A stretch of DNA of 64,000 nt from Sialis fuliginosa. Its lineage: Eukaryota; Arthropoda; Insecta; Megaloptera; Sialidae. The stretch lies in contig OY540814.1 of the NCBI GenBank assembly GCA_961205875.1, positions 6,926,993 through 6,990,992 of the forward strand, given 5' to 3'. Shown here in pieces: positions 48,879-60,769 of this stretch. Within the stretch, counting starts at the first letter, position 1, and every line of letters starts with the position of its first letter. A program made the position numbers and the translations under genes. The notes under the pieces were generated by a model, which was given only the letters and a program-made list of their open reading frames with translations, had not been told where the DNA came from and did not search any database.

Positions 48879-49491
48879 GATACAGTTCATCTGTTATACA
48901 GAATAAATATAAAAATATTTTATTACTTAAAACATTCATAATTTCGACCACTTAAATAACGATTAAAAGCCAAGACCCCCCTAAAAAAATTGCTTACTCA
49001 AGAACATTACATAATGTGTATTTCTAATTAAAAATACATAAACCAGAATTAAATATCTCTATTATGCAGATTCCTGTTGCGCATAAAGTAACCACAACGT
49101 GTTACAGTTTTCTTTTGGGTATGAACATGCACTTGTTGCTAGATCTTATCTGCATCCAATGGCCTCTTCTTCAGTACCATGGACATATAAGCCTACAGAA
49201 AAAATGTAACGTATAGCTTTAGTCGTTACGACATATGTTTACTTCATGTTATTTGAAATTAAATAAAATATTGCTGTGTATTGTACTTGCTTGTTCAATA
49301 CAACATTCAGTACATATAAATTCTATTTTACATCAACAATTTTTTACTGTTGGTTACTTAAAATAAATAGCTCTAATTGATTTATTAAAGCATGTATTGT
49401 TCAATTGCAATTTTAAGATTGTAAGATTTATAAGTGATATATTCTGTTTTTATGTTATGATTTTTTGACGTTCATAACGTCTAGTGTTTTA
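48879..49491. other. AT-rich non-coding DNA
   Basis: No gene or repeat is identified. Confidence 0.45.
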
Positions 49492-49596
49492 TTTAACTCC
49501 ACTGCCACAAACGATGTGACCTTATATTTGGAATGTATTCACGTCAATCCCTCGACTGTGCAACCCGACAAAGGCACACCCATTTTTTGTGTTAAT
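49492..49596 (+). repeat. Repeat family G, copy 2
   Basis: Matches 2497-2590. Shared words are AACTCCACTGCCAC, ATTCACGTCA, GACTGTGCAACCCGACA and CACACCCATTTTTT. Confidence 0.6.
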
Positions 49597-49779
49597 TTAA
49601 ATTTCGTTAGTCATATATTTTACTACATATTTTTATCACTTATTTTTTAATGATACAATACAAACGCAACGTAATTTTTTTTCAAGAATATAGATAATAT
49701 AGGTAATAATATGTTATACTTATACATGAAAATTAAAACTATTTAACAAATGAATGAAATGAAATCCATGAAGGTAATC

Positions 49780-50060
49780 TGGCAATAAGTCGTATAAATA
49801 AAACAGGTAGAATATTGTCCAGAGGTAACTAGATGCAATCATAGCTTGTTGAGCGTGCGTTCTTTTAATTCCCCGGTTACCTGTCGACAGTAGCCCAATG
49901 TACAGCAGATGCCTATCTGTGTATATTCATTTAACGTTGTTTTGGTTTTTTATTTGTAGATTATTGTGATTGTTCGGAAATAATAGAACTGAACATGCAC
50001 AGCTTCACGTGATATGCTAATAATTGCCTCCTTATTTAAAAGTAAACGTTGAGAGTATAT
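49780..50060. promoter_or_regulatory. Candidate regulatory island
   Basis: Moderately complex DNA with CCCCGGTTACCTGTCGACAG, GTCCAGAGGTAAC and TTCACGTGATATGC (CACGTG E-box). No frame over 60 codons. Confidence 0.25.
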
Positions 50061-50134
50061 ATGGTTTCTGGGTTTGTTGAGTGCTATTCAATTATTTTTA
50101 TAAATAAATAATTGTAAGGATGCAGTTTTTTTAG

Positions 50135-50335
50135 GGTCGAAAAATCGTGTCCGAGATAAGGTCATATTCTGATTGCGTTACCTTCAAAACGTTTTTTCGC
50201 AAGGTGTAGATTTTTTTTCGTTCTCAATGACTTTTATAAAACTATACCGATTTGAATATTTTTGTCTCGGCGAGGGCTCAAGACTCGATCGAATAAGCGT
50301 TTTTAGAAATATATACAGGTATTAGATATACGCAT
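50135..50335 (+). repeat. Repeat family C fragment
   Basis: It shares GTCGAAAAATCGTGTCCGAG, TTCTGATTGCGTTACC and TTCAAAACG with copies at 46140 and 58181. Only about the first 200 bases are present and it is strongly diverged. Confidence 0.6.
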
Positions 50336-51356
50336 TTTTGCATATAAAAATGTACGTAAGAAGTACTAAAAATATATTTTGAGTGAAATTTTTCAATAAA
50401 CAGGAATTTTAAATGAATTATTTGACAGGAAAACCCAAATTATATTTTTAAAGTCTAAAATACAGTCAAATACATTGTATTTGATTTGACTAAAGTAGTT
50501 TAATCCCATATAAACACCGCAAAAAATGTCTAATGAAAAATTAGAAAGCAACAGTAAATATTAAACGCGTGCCTATCGCATACCATAGAGCCATAGACAA
50601 TAAAAATATTTAATGTCAACAATTATTACTATGCAAAATTGAGTCGGAATATTTGCCAAAAGCAACACATTAGAAACTGTTTAGTTTTTTGAACTCAATT
50701 ACTAAAATATCAACATAACGGAATGCGGATAAAGCATATAAAAAACTGTTTTGATTGAAATATTGTATCTAATAAATAACATTAGTTTTACATACAAATC
50801 GTTTTGTTGCGCCTTTGGCAAAACCAAATGTGATTCAATATCAATGCTCAACGATGCTTATGTCGTATTCAAATTCTAAGTAGCTATTTGATGACACAAC
50901 AGAATACCTGCTATAATGAAGATGCATAGTACCGTAGAAAAAAATGTACAATAGGAAAATAATAATATACATAAATAATAGGTGATAGTATCTCCTTTAG
51001 CAGTATTAAAAATGCGTTTATTCAAATTTGATGTTTATAATAATAGACAGAACATTTTTTATGTCTTTAATATTTGAGAGATGATATCCGTGCAGTAAAA
51101 TGATTATAGTTATAATTTTTTATTTTATGGAAATATTAAAATACCAAGAATTTTTTTGTTATTTTTTATTATAACATTTTCTGGAGAAAATGTAGCCTGA
51201 GGACATTACTATCTACGTAATAGTTTTTTTATACAGAGAGAAAAATTAAAAATATGAATGGTAAAATCTAGTAAATTTAATTTATTTGAAATAAATTACA
51301 GAATTTTTTATGATATACCTACATTCAATTATTGACATAATTACAAAACAGCATCC
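50336..51356. other. AT-rich non-coding DNA
   Basis: No feature can be supported. Confidence 0.45.
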
Positions 51357-51691
51357 CCGGAAAAATTTTTTGATTTGAAGTGATCAAATCAGATTTGGAA
51401 TAGATCTGTATTTTGAGACAAAATCAAATTTTTTCATTGGTTTTTGATCTGTGGAGACCCGCAAAGATCTACAATGACCTACAAAGATCTACAACGATCT
51501 ACAAAGATCTCTATAGATTGTTGTAGACCGTGATAGAGATTTTCAATGTTCCAAAGATCTTCAGAGATCTTTATGTAGATTTTTGAAGGTCTCCATAGAT
51601 CAAAAACCAGTGAAAAAATATGATTTTGTCTCAAAATCCAGATCTACCAAGATCTGATTTGATCATTTCAGATCTAAAAATTATTTCCGCG
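51357..51691. mobile_element. Fold-back element rich in AGATCT
   Basis: Arms of about 115 bases are inverted copies: TGATCAAATCAGAT / ATCTGATTTGATCA, TTTTGAGACAAAATC / GATTTTGTCTCAAAA and GGTTTTTGATCTGTGG / CCATAGATCAAAAACC. The central 130 bases are a degenerate tandem of AAAGATCTACAA units. It is non-coding. Confidence 0.8.
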
Positions 51692-51707
51692 ATATTACAA
51701 TTTATTA

Positions 51708-51855
51708 CAGTGGAACCTCGTTAGTACGTTCTTCGCCATAGTACGTTTTCTTAGTTTCTGGCATTCTCCCATAAGACTCCATGCTAAAATATTTCATTTG
51801 TACGTATGTATTTTCCCGTCACTTCCTTCAGAAATGTATCGATGAGGTTCCACTG
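51708..51855 (-). mobile_element. TA-flanked MITE, CAGTGGAACCTCGTTAG type, copy 2
   Basis: Ends CAGTGGAACCTCGTTAGTAC and ATGAGGTTCCACTG are inverted, with TA on both sides. It is 148 bases. Read on the minus strand, its interior matches the copy at 3540-3692. Confidence 0.8.
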
Positions 51856-53925
51856 TATATCTTATGTTCCGTATACATACCTATTTTTTTTTTAATCTTG
51901 GAAATTAATTATATATTTATCGAAATAGTTTTACTAGATATAAATGAAAAATTCCTCATCGACAAATAAAACATATATATAAAAAAAAATTAAGAAAGTT
52001 CGTCAGAAACTCATTAATAAAAATAATCACCTGATTGGCATATAAAATAAAGTACGAATTTTATCACGAAAAGAATATTAAAGTCAGAAACAAAATTTAA
52101 TAAACTCATAACTTATTAAAATGCAATAATTTTATTGATGCGTATATATAATAAAATTAAAAATCAGTAATAAACATGAGTTACTAACTGTAATTAAATA
52201 CATAAATTCAGTGTAAAGTGTTGACTAGACTTGAGTTACCTACATGCAAACGCTATAGATATTATAATGAAATATTGATTGTTTAGTATTGAATTAATAG
52301 TAAATTCATTGGATGCAAAGCGATACATCAAAAATTAATTTATCGATGAATAAAATATGTAGCAATAATGATTATTGCTGTTCACTAAATAAAAATATCT
52401 GTTATTTATTGCCGCAAATGACTACAAAGGTTTTAAATGAAAATTGCACACGTATAAAAAATTCTGTCTGTTAACTATTATTTATTTGTTGAGATCATAA
52501 TACTTCTAATGTTTCACATTTAATCAATACAATGTTTTAAAAACACAATAAACATATAAAAATACTTCTAAGAATGAAAATATTTTTAATTATGTAGATT
52601 ATATCTATTTTATATAAATTATAAGAAGAATAAAATTTTATTGTTATTATTCCAGTTAGTATATTTTTACAATTTTTTAAATATACGAAAAATATAATGA
52701 TACTAAATTACAATGCATATACTAAAGTCTTATATTTTTACATTGTCATGTAAATCTACTGCCAGCTTTTTCAAAAATAACATTAAAATATATTATCACA
52801 TATGCGCAAACAAATACATATATACATACATTGAAAGAATACTAAAAAGAACAGACAAAACAATCCATATATTTGTCAACACACGCATGTTTATGACGTA
52901 ACACGCCATAGAATTTCATTATCATTATAAATCAAATTCAGGAACCAAGTCAAACGTCAATGTGAAATTACAAAATAAATAAAACACATGCCATAAATAT
53001 AATTAACAACGACATGAAATACATCGATTAATTATTACATCAAAAAATTAAAAGCTAAATCTCACACCTACTTGAAAAACGGTTGAACTTTCTAAAGACA
53101 TAAATCTGCCAAGATATAACTACGTTGCAACAAATACAAGATTGATGTTAAATCATATTGAATTTTCTTCGAAAAAAACATTCACTCGTTTGAAATGTTG
53201 ATGACAGTGAAAAAAAATCCGTATGGCAGTGATATGCATTGGCTGTATCATAACAATTTATTTATAAGTATAAAGTTTAATACCAATGATCCAGTCAAAT
53301 ATCACAGAATTAAAAAATCGAATTTATGATTTAATTAGCATACATAATTTTATTAAAATATAAAAACATGATATTTTTAATATAATTTAGAAGAAACGAC
53401 TAGACTTAAGTCCAATAACATGCTTATTCTATATTAAAAAAAAATTCAAACATGCATATAAAACATATCACAATAATATATAACCCTATTTATAGGAATT
53501 TATGAAATACTTTAGTCTAATTACTTCATAGATGGTGCTGCATGCTTTATAATAAAAAAAAAATCTGCCCACGGCTCTTCTAGCACTAATGTGGATAAAA
53601 ATTATTTTATTTTTTATTATATATAAATAAGTTTAAAATCCCCACACGCATACATACATTAATTGTAGACAAGTTCATTCCATTACATATCCTCGCGATT
53701 CCCCATTCTTTGTCACCAATTTTAACTTTTGTTTCGAACAGTGAAAAAAATTCGCTCAAATAGTAAAAGATTGTTGCAAATGATTTTTTTTTTTATATTA
53801 ATACATTAAAATAAAAATTCTGTGTTTAAAAACGATCTAGGTTTGTTATATTTCATGTTTTTTTTGTCGTTCTCAATATAAATATTTTCTAAAAAGATTC
53901 AAAAAATTATTACATCTACGGGTAA
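51856..53925. other. AT-rich non-coding DNA
   Basis: Very AT-rich; the short frames at 51781 and 52713 are composition-driven. No element boundaries can be defined. Confidence 0.5.
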
Positions 53926-54168
53926 CAAGGCCTATCTATAAAAATAGTATCTAAATCTAATCTTCAGCCAATAAAGAATGTTCGTATTGAATTAATGGAA
54001 ATGGAATGGCATTACTACGGTTGTGAGGAAGATAGACTAGCTGATATGAGGAAGTGCAGTCGATGTAGCACAGGAGAATGTGTTGGTCTATCAGCAGAAG
54101 ATGTAGATGATTTTGAATGCCCTGTGATTAGAGTTATTATTACTGTTAAAACGATTTACAATGTTTAA
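53926..54168 (+). pseudogene. Decayed PHD-finger-like coding fragment
   Basis: An open stretch of 80 codons between stops; an ATG at 53995 gives a 57-residue product. The central residues read DMRKCSRCSTGECVGLSAED followed by VDDFECP. That order and spacing resembles the second half of a PHD zinc finger (C-x2-C, then ...CVGLS...F.CP). However, the W/F-H segment after the second Cys and the last Cys are missing. Codon composition is less AT-rich than the flanks. It could be the relic of a retrocopied gene or of a transposon protein. No neighbouring exon was found. Confidence 0.35.
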
Positions 54169-54929
54169 TTTGATCTCAATTTCTAAACATATGTTAATAC
54201 TTAGATTAATTTTGAGGCCTATTTATGTCAATTTTAATAATGATTAATTTTGTTTTGGTTATTGATAGAAAGACTAGAGAGATTGATAATAAATTTTTTT
54301 GATTGTTTTTCATTTTATTTTAAATTTAAGCTTATCAGGCCTTATTACCCGCAAGTACCTTATTTTAATCTGTGATGCAAAAGTCAATTTGATCAATAAT
54401 TTTTGCGTAATTGACACACAAACAATCAAACAGACTTTTAAAAAGATTTTTTCAAGAATATATATTTTTTTAAATCGATTCAAATTTTAATCAGTCATAT
54501 TGTCTTCTGAACATGTTACGTTTATACGTCACTGGTGTATACGTTCTATAAAAAAACTGATATGTATAGTTGTTGCATAAAATCGTTTCCAGAAGACAGC
54601 TGTCACAGGTTTGATGAGGGCACCCAATCACCCCCTTCGTGTCCGCGAGTGTCGAGTTACAGAAAGATGGTTTTTTCATCTTGAACCAGTCACTCAACTA
54701 CTACTCATTTGCCATGTATCTATTTTGATAGCTGACATTCAATTCAATGCATATATAATATGTTTATCATTTGAATTTATTACTATTTTAATTGGCAATA
54801 TTTATCTTGACATTTTTTTTGAAGGACTTGTATTAATAATGTGGTATGTGTTATTTTAATGAAATTAATAAGTATTAATGATATATTGTCTTGTTTATTT
54901 ATTTATAAGTATTGCTTTTATTAATAGGT
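54169..54929. other. Non-coding DNA with a small complex patch
   Basis: The patch 54585-54690 (AGACAGCTGTCACAGG, GGCACCCAATCACCCCC) is crossed by frames on both strands. None resembles a known protein. Confidence 0.35.
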
Positions 54930-55385
54930 ACAGTGAAATGCAGAAGTAGTCGTCCAGTTTTCACTGAAGTTTGCTTATCGCAGTAGGATCTTTCCATTTG
55001 ATTATTGATTATTATAATATTTAAATAATTTCTCTATGTACCAAATAATAACAGATATTTTGAAAATCATTTGCTATATAAAAAAGTACTCTTCTTTTAT
55101 AGTACTCATATATATTTGTGCGATTAAATTATTATGTAATCTATTGAAAATTGTATAAGTAAATTTTGTAGCAATGAATATATAATATTTCGAGTTTTAA
55201 TATTTAAACATACTTATTTAAGTTGATATAAAATTAATTAATGAAATGGGCGTATATTTGTGTTTTTATTTAAAATGAATTAACTCTCCGCCCTAGAAAA
55301 TGATTACAGATGATGTTTGTCTGCAAACGATTCTGACCTTTACGGTGGTAGACGACTTCTGAAATTCATAGTACCTATGTACATA
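54930..55385 (+). repeat. Repeat family F, copy 2
   Basis: Reverse complement of 4509-4980. Shared landmarks are AGTAGTCGTCCAGTTTT, CTTATCGCAGTAG, ATAGTACTCATATATATTTG and GGTGGTAGACGACTTC. Confidence 0.7.
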
Positions 55386-55859
55386 CTTTAAGCATGTAAA
55401 TTTGGTTACTCACAACTAAAGTTTTATTTATTTATTTATTTATAGCAGATAACTTTGTATAAATATAATGTACTACTTTTATTATTTTATAAGATTTTTT
55501 ACAAGTTAACAACGGTGCATAGGGAATTCAATGCTATTCTAGATGTATAAAAAATTTTTTTTTTCATAATACATTTTTTTGTAAAGAAACTTGATCCAAA
55601 TGTTATATTAGATCGAAATTTCATTATCAAGTTCGACAATCAATACCAAATGAAAATTACAGAAAAGAACATGCTTTTGATTATAATTTATGTAACAAAA
55701 TTTAAAAAAAATGGTGTTAGTCATTTTGAGACCTGAACCATTGTTTTTACTTTTTAATAACTCGTATAAATAATACAACACTCATATTATTATATATACA
55801 TATCTCATTACAACAACTCTAACTTTAAAACAAACAAAACTATCTCAAATACACGAGTA
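55386..55859. other. AT-rich non-coding DNA
   Basis: A TTTA microsatellite lies at 55424-55442. Nothing further. Confidence 0.45.
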
Positions 55860-56110
55860 CACATAGTTAGTGGCAGATCGTGACGGTGGGGTGGAAAGAG
55901 GCGAATATGAGAAAACTACACGATGTGATGTGACAAACTGACGAGCAGGTGCAACTGCGACATTTCGTGTGTGTCTCTCCGCAGCCCCCTCGAAATGCAT
56001 CGCGTCATTTGCGAATTACCCACTAAGATAATGTCTGTGTGTTGTTCTCTGTGTCATGATGCATTTCATGTCCTGGCTATAGTTAAAATGTATGTACCTG
56101 CGTGTGTATG
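55860..56110. promoter_or_regulatory. Candidate regulatory island
   Basis: Complex stretch with GATCGTGACGGTGGGGTGG, AACTGCGACATTTCGTG and GAAATGCATCGCGTCATTTG. No frame over 60 codons, so an enhancer is more likely than an exon. Confidence 0.3.
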
Positions 56111-56320
56111 TACTTGACGTGTGCTTACAATTAGTTAGTAAAGCTCTGACCTTTGGTATTTAGCAATGAAGAATTTTAATTCGAAATGACAGATATATTA
56201 AATCATGCTAGTCAGTTTTAACGTTAATGTGATTTGAAAACTTTATTTGAACTAATCTCTTTAGCGTATACACACATTTATACAAGTCTTAAGGCTTCCG
56301 CGGTGATCTTGATATGGATC

Positions 56321-56487
56321 TTGGCTTCTGGATGTAAGCCGCGGCGGTTTGGACGTGTTTTCGGCCAACGCTTTGTCACACATTGCAGTGAACTTTTAGA
56401 AGAGCCCTGAAGATGTCCACTGCAATGTGTGACGAAACGTTGGCCGATAACACGACCAAACCGACACGGTTTGCACCCAGAAGCCAG
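56321..56487. mobile_element. Fold-back with 70-base arms
   Basis: CTTCTGGATGTAAGCCG, CGGCCAACGCTTTGTCACAC and ATTGCAGTG are mirrored by CACTGCAAT, GTGTGACGAAACGTTGGCCG and GCACCCAGAAG. The spacer is about 27 bases. I have seen this type of hairpin at the ends of Penelope-like retroelements, but no reverse transcriptase is present. Confidence 0.65.
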
Positions 56488-56547
56488 TTTGATATTATAT
56501 TAAAATGAAGTATATATGTGTTATATTATACAATAAAACTAACTATA

Positions 56548-57341
56548 CGGCCGTGCTTACGTAAAGGGCAGTAAGGTGTAAAAAATAAAAATGAAGAAAA
56601 CTAAACTTGAAGTTTTTGATTTTTTTAAACTGAATTAATAATTATTTTTTTCATAAACATTATTTAGCGATCAATGATAAGTTACATGACTTTATTATAA
56701 ATCATTTGAGTGTAATTTTACTTTACAATTCATCAAAATGCCTAAATTTAGTGACTTACTGTCTTTTATTTCTGGAAATTTAAAAGCAGTAAGATGTGGT
56801 TTACTAACTTTGTACTCTGTAAAGCAGAAGTACTGCTTTTTCCACTGTTTTAATTATTCAAATAGTTTTTATTTTATTTTATTGATGTTTGTTGAACACA
56901 TAACGAAAAATAAATTTTTATGACACTTAATAATTACAAAGTGATTTAAGAATAATTACAATGAAAATAAATAAATAAATAAAAACAATTTACTGTATTT
57001 TTTGTTTGAAATAGATAATTTTTTAAAACTGTCTTTTCGAAATTATAAGAATCTGGAACGATTGTGAATATTGTACGTATATTTTTCAGTGGATAAAAGC
57101 AGTATAGTATAAAAGATACCTCTTTTTTATGTTGAAAAATGATTTTACTGCTTTTATATTCAGGAAAAGTAACTAATTTGATATATTCGATAAACTTAAA
57201 AAATGAATATTATATTAAAATAACATTCTTAATGATTAATTTTATGACTAATATGTAGAAAATCGTTTGAAATACCTAATAGCATCAAAATTACTAAAAG
57301 GCAGTAAAAGAAGTTTACTGCCTTTTACCTTAACACGGCAG
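56548..57341. mobile_element. TIR element with CGGCnGTG ends
   Basis: Left CGGCCGTGCTTACGTAAAGG and GCAGTA are mirrored by TACTGCCTTTTACC and TTAACACGGCAG, with TATA-type flanks fitting a TA target. GCAGTA words recur through the interior, and a perfect hairpin (AAAGGCAGTAAA / TTTACTGCCTTT) sits at about 57297-57327. The 61-codon frame at 56738 starts MPKFSDLL but has no transposase features. Confidence 0.65.
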
Positions 57342-57599
57342 TATAGCTTTATATATGTATTTTGTAAATTAGAAAAATACAAAATTCGCAAACGTTAACT
57401 AAGAGTCAGCTTCAATTTTGAAAAATATATATCTACCATATAATTTAATATATGGTACCTTTACTGAATGAATTTTCATTAAAATATAAACTCATATAAA
57501 TCACAATATGTTGTAATACAACACCATTGAATGTTTAAAAAAAAGTACATATACATTCATGCACATAAGTCAAACAAAAGCATATATTTACTGCACATT
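57342..57599. other. AT-rich DNA
   Basis: Nothing identified. Confidence 0.45.
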
Positions 57600-58050
57600 C
57601 GACACCCCGACATTAATACACGCGATCGGGGAAAAAATTGCAGTCATACAGAGAAGTTTCGCAAGCGTCACTATAAAAGAGTTTGATTTCACATAAATAA
57701 CATATAGAGTCCCCCTCCGCCGCATGGACCAAACATGATAACAAACTGGAAGTCCCATAAATCCAAATCACTCGCCATTTGATCAGGCAGCATTTTCAAG
57801 CCATAGATCAAGCAGCGATAGCAGCCCGTGTCATATCTACGGTACATATGGCTGACGCGGAATGACGGCTGTTTGAGTGAGTTATCTGCCCTTTCCCACA
57901 ATAAATAACGTCAAAAGCGGCCAATAATTCAACCCCCAGTCGAAATTTCAATGTAACCTACGCACGCCATTAATGGTCTTTGCGTAGATTTGTACGTTAC
58001 GGCTGCGGTTACTTGTGCCACACGGAATACCAAATTAGGGTTGCTTACCT
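57600..58050. promoter_or_regulatory. Candidate enhancer with Su(H) and Hox-type sites
   Basis: The longest complex island upstream of tsh. It contains TTCCCACA at 57893-57900 (TGTGGGAA on the minus strand, a Su(H) consensus), GCCATTTGATC, ACGCCATTAATGGTC (homeodomain core) and TATAAAAG at 57672-57679. A 70-codon minus-strand frame (57689-57901) starts MWERADNSLKQ. It is unrecognised and lacks an evident splice context. Confidence 0.4.
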
Positions 58051-58180
58051 CCCGATTATCGTCTATTGATATCCTCATATTATTTATAATTGTACTACAT
58101 ACATACTAATATAATCGGGACTTGTCATAATTAAAATAAAATAAAAATAAGTTCTTTAGTTTGGCGATGTATTTTTTACT

Positions 58181-58820
58181 TCCATGTTCTGAAAGAAATG
58201 GAAGTATTGTATTACTGTCGAAAATTCGTGTTCAAGATAAGAGCAGATTCTGATTTAACTACCTTCAAAACGTAAAGAAAAGTTGATTTACTCATGGCGT
58301 CTGTGCGTGTGTCTGGATGTACAATTTTCTTTCGTTCACGATAACTACTGTATAAATGCACTGATATAAATTATTTTTTGAGAAAATGTTTGTCTCAATG
58401 AGTACTCCAGACCTACTGATTTTGGTGCTCATCGCATTAGTGGTTTTAGAAATATTAGAAATTTTGTAACTTTTATTGTTTAAAAAGTGTACATATATAT
58501 GTATTATCTCATTAATTTTGATAACACTTGGTACATTTGTAGTTCAATTGAACCTATGGAACATTTATTTTTTGTACGTGCCTAAACAGCTATTGAAGGA
58601 GTGAAAACTACCCTCAAAATTTTAATTTTACGATCAAAAACATAATACACGAATGTGTATTGTGTTTTTGATATTAGCTTATTAGAAAACTGATATTTAT
58701 AATACAAAGGTGAGTTTTATTTCTGACAAATCCCATTGAAATTGTTCATATATTTAAAAATAATTTAAAAAAATATTAAAGAACATGGAAGTCATGTATG
58801 GTTCTCCATATCGATATTTA
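58181..58820 (+). repeat. Repeat family C, copy 2
   Basis: Near full length. It runs from CTTCCATGTTCTGAAAG to TATGGTTCTCCATATCGA. The segment ACGATCAAAAACATAATACA / TGTATTGTGTTTTTGAT forms a small inner hairpin (about 58632-58672). Confidence 0.75.
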
Positions 58821-59583
58821 ATAACGTCTTATAAATCTAAAAAATAAGTAATCCATTAACAATTAAATACTAATTATATTTCATCACAAGACATCCCAAA
58901 CACATTTATTCGTATTTAAAAATATCAATAAACACGTTATCAAGAAATCTATTTTAGAAAAGTAATTTGTATAAATAAAAACATATGTTTGTTGTTTGAT
59001 ACAAAAAATTTAATTGTTTTATTGTAATTTCTAGTTGGGGAAATTAAAAATTAAATTTACGACATTTTATGTATACGACTGTTAAGATGTTATCTGTCTT
59101 TTCTATTTCTAACTTTAAAACGTATCACATTTCTTCCAATTTATGTTTAAGCAGTATGTATATTATCTATATACATATTGTATGTGTAATTTATACATAC
59201 TCGCATTTTTGAACATATTTAATTTAAAAAAAATTATCTGAAATAAAAAATATCTAAAGTTCAATAAACAGTTAAATATATTCTAATAAAATAATGTTTT
59301 TAATGTACTTTATAATTCATTTGAGAATAAAACCAATGATTTAAATTTTAAAGAAACGAGAATTATAAAATGCATTGTGTATAATTTCGAGGCTTTTATA
59401 TTGCATTGATAGTCAAATTGTTTGTGACAATAATTCAAACAGTTTTTACTTATAAATATGAATGCCTTTACACACACATAAAATTAAGTTTGTTTGTTTT
59501 TGTTTACGCTAATCACATAAATTACTGAACTAATTTGGATGAAATTTTCATTTATTGGTTTCTTATGATCTTCCGAGTAACAT
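58821..59583. other. AT-rich non-coding DNA
   Basis: Around 59500-59560, CTAATCACATAAATTACTG, then AACTAATTTGGATGAA, resembles the internal theme of Helitron-derived repeats. This would be a very diverged fragment. Confidence 0.35.
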
Positions 59584-59892
59584 ATGTTATGTATGGAAGA
59601 ATTAAAAAAATACATGTTCTCTTTTATTTTGTATCCTCCTTCCATGTCCGGTATTATAAATGAGCTAGAAAATTTGCTAGCTAGCATTCACTTTCAAAGT
59701 GCAGTGATACTTCAACTTAATGTAACACAGTTGGCGACCCTGACCGTACAAAATAATTTTCATAATATCGCCACTGTTTTACTACCGTTGGTATTTATTT
59801 ATCACGTGTGCGCGAAAATTGTCAAACATTTCATGAAACTTAAGGAGAACTGTCAGATAGGTTAAAAACATCATTTGAAGTCCATCCCCCCT
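59584..59892 (+). other. Unrecognised 93-codon frame in moderately complex DNA
   Basis: The ATG frame 59584-59865 begins MLCMEELKKY and contains a hydrophobic stretch near its end (ATVLLPLVFIYHVC). I do not recognise it. The word AGTTGGCGACCCTGACCG at about 59730 resembles the region following a 5' LTR in some retroelements, so a relic is possible. No partner LTR was found. Confidence 0.2.
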
Positions 59893-59935
59893 ATTTGTAA
59901 ACCTGCTATGATCGGCCCATCAGCAACATCCTAAT
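59893..59935 (+). repeat. Repeat family I fragment
   Basis: Contains AACCTGCTATGATCGGCCCA, then TCAGCAACATCC, matching 37788-37832. Confidence 0.55.
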
Positions 59936-60117
59936 TCTCCTTTTATCTTTGTTGAATAACAAAAAACCCACTCAAGATAGACATTCTACTTAATAGTTCA
60001 AAAGTTATTAAATTGATTCGTTGTACCTGCAAGGGTCGTTTTTTCTTCTGTTCCCCAAAAAATTGATGTTAACTTTTATCATTTACAAACATAAAAAATC
60101 ATATCAATTGTGATGCA

Positions 60118-60460
60118 AGCTCTTTAACAAAGTTCGCGTGACGTCACTCGTGTCAAAACGGGAGTCCAATGTTGTCTGTCGGGTGTCTCTTGCTTACTGA
60201 ATGTCGGCCGGTGTTATGAATTATAAAGCCCGTGAATATGTGTGTCGACATGAGCATAAATCTGTCGGTTGTCCATTGCTTCGTCCGTGCGTGTAATATA
60301 CATACATACATGTGCGCGCGTTGTCATGTGACTCATTTCCTGTATACGCCATATTTGATGGACGGTTATTATTTTCTGGCTTGTTTTACTCTTTCCTGAC
60401 ATTGGATAACCCTTGTCACCCACCTCGGATACAAAGTTTATGCCCTCGGATGTGTATGTG
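60118..60460. promoter_or_regulatory. Candidate regulatory island
   Basis: Complex DNA with GTGACGTCACTCG (perfect CRE TGACGTCA), GAATGTCGGCCGGTG and GTGCGCGCG. A minus-strand 69-codon frame starts MGDKGYPMSGK and is unrecognised. Confidence 0.3.
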
Positions 60461-60769
60461 TTTGTTATTTATATATATGGTTTAATTAGAAATTATTGCT
60501 GTGATGCGACATGACGAGTATATTACTACACCACCGTCCTAGTTGCTTTGCTCCGTATAAACCGTATTTAATTGTATGAACATATTTGCGTTGGGGTGGT
60601 TTTATACAAATCTAACCGTTTTTTAACTTATCCGTTTTTAAATTTTTTACAATTTATTACACAATTTTTTTTATCAAAACGATTATTCTTCTTATTTCGC
60701 ATATAACGAATTTGTGCACCAGAAAAACAGTAGAAAAAACTATTTAAAAAAATACCATCACACGTTAAG
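60461..60769. other. Non-coding DNA
   Basis: AT-rich, no feature recognised. Confidence 0.4.

Noticed and set aside
59720-59760. LTR retroelement primer-site-like sequence
   Set aside because: No LTR pair, polypurine tract or gag/pol frame was found.
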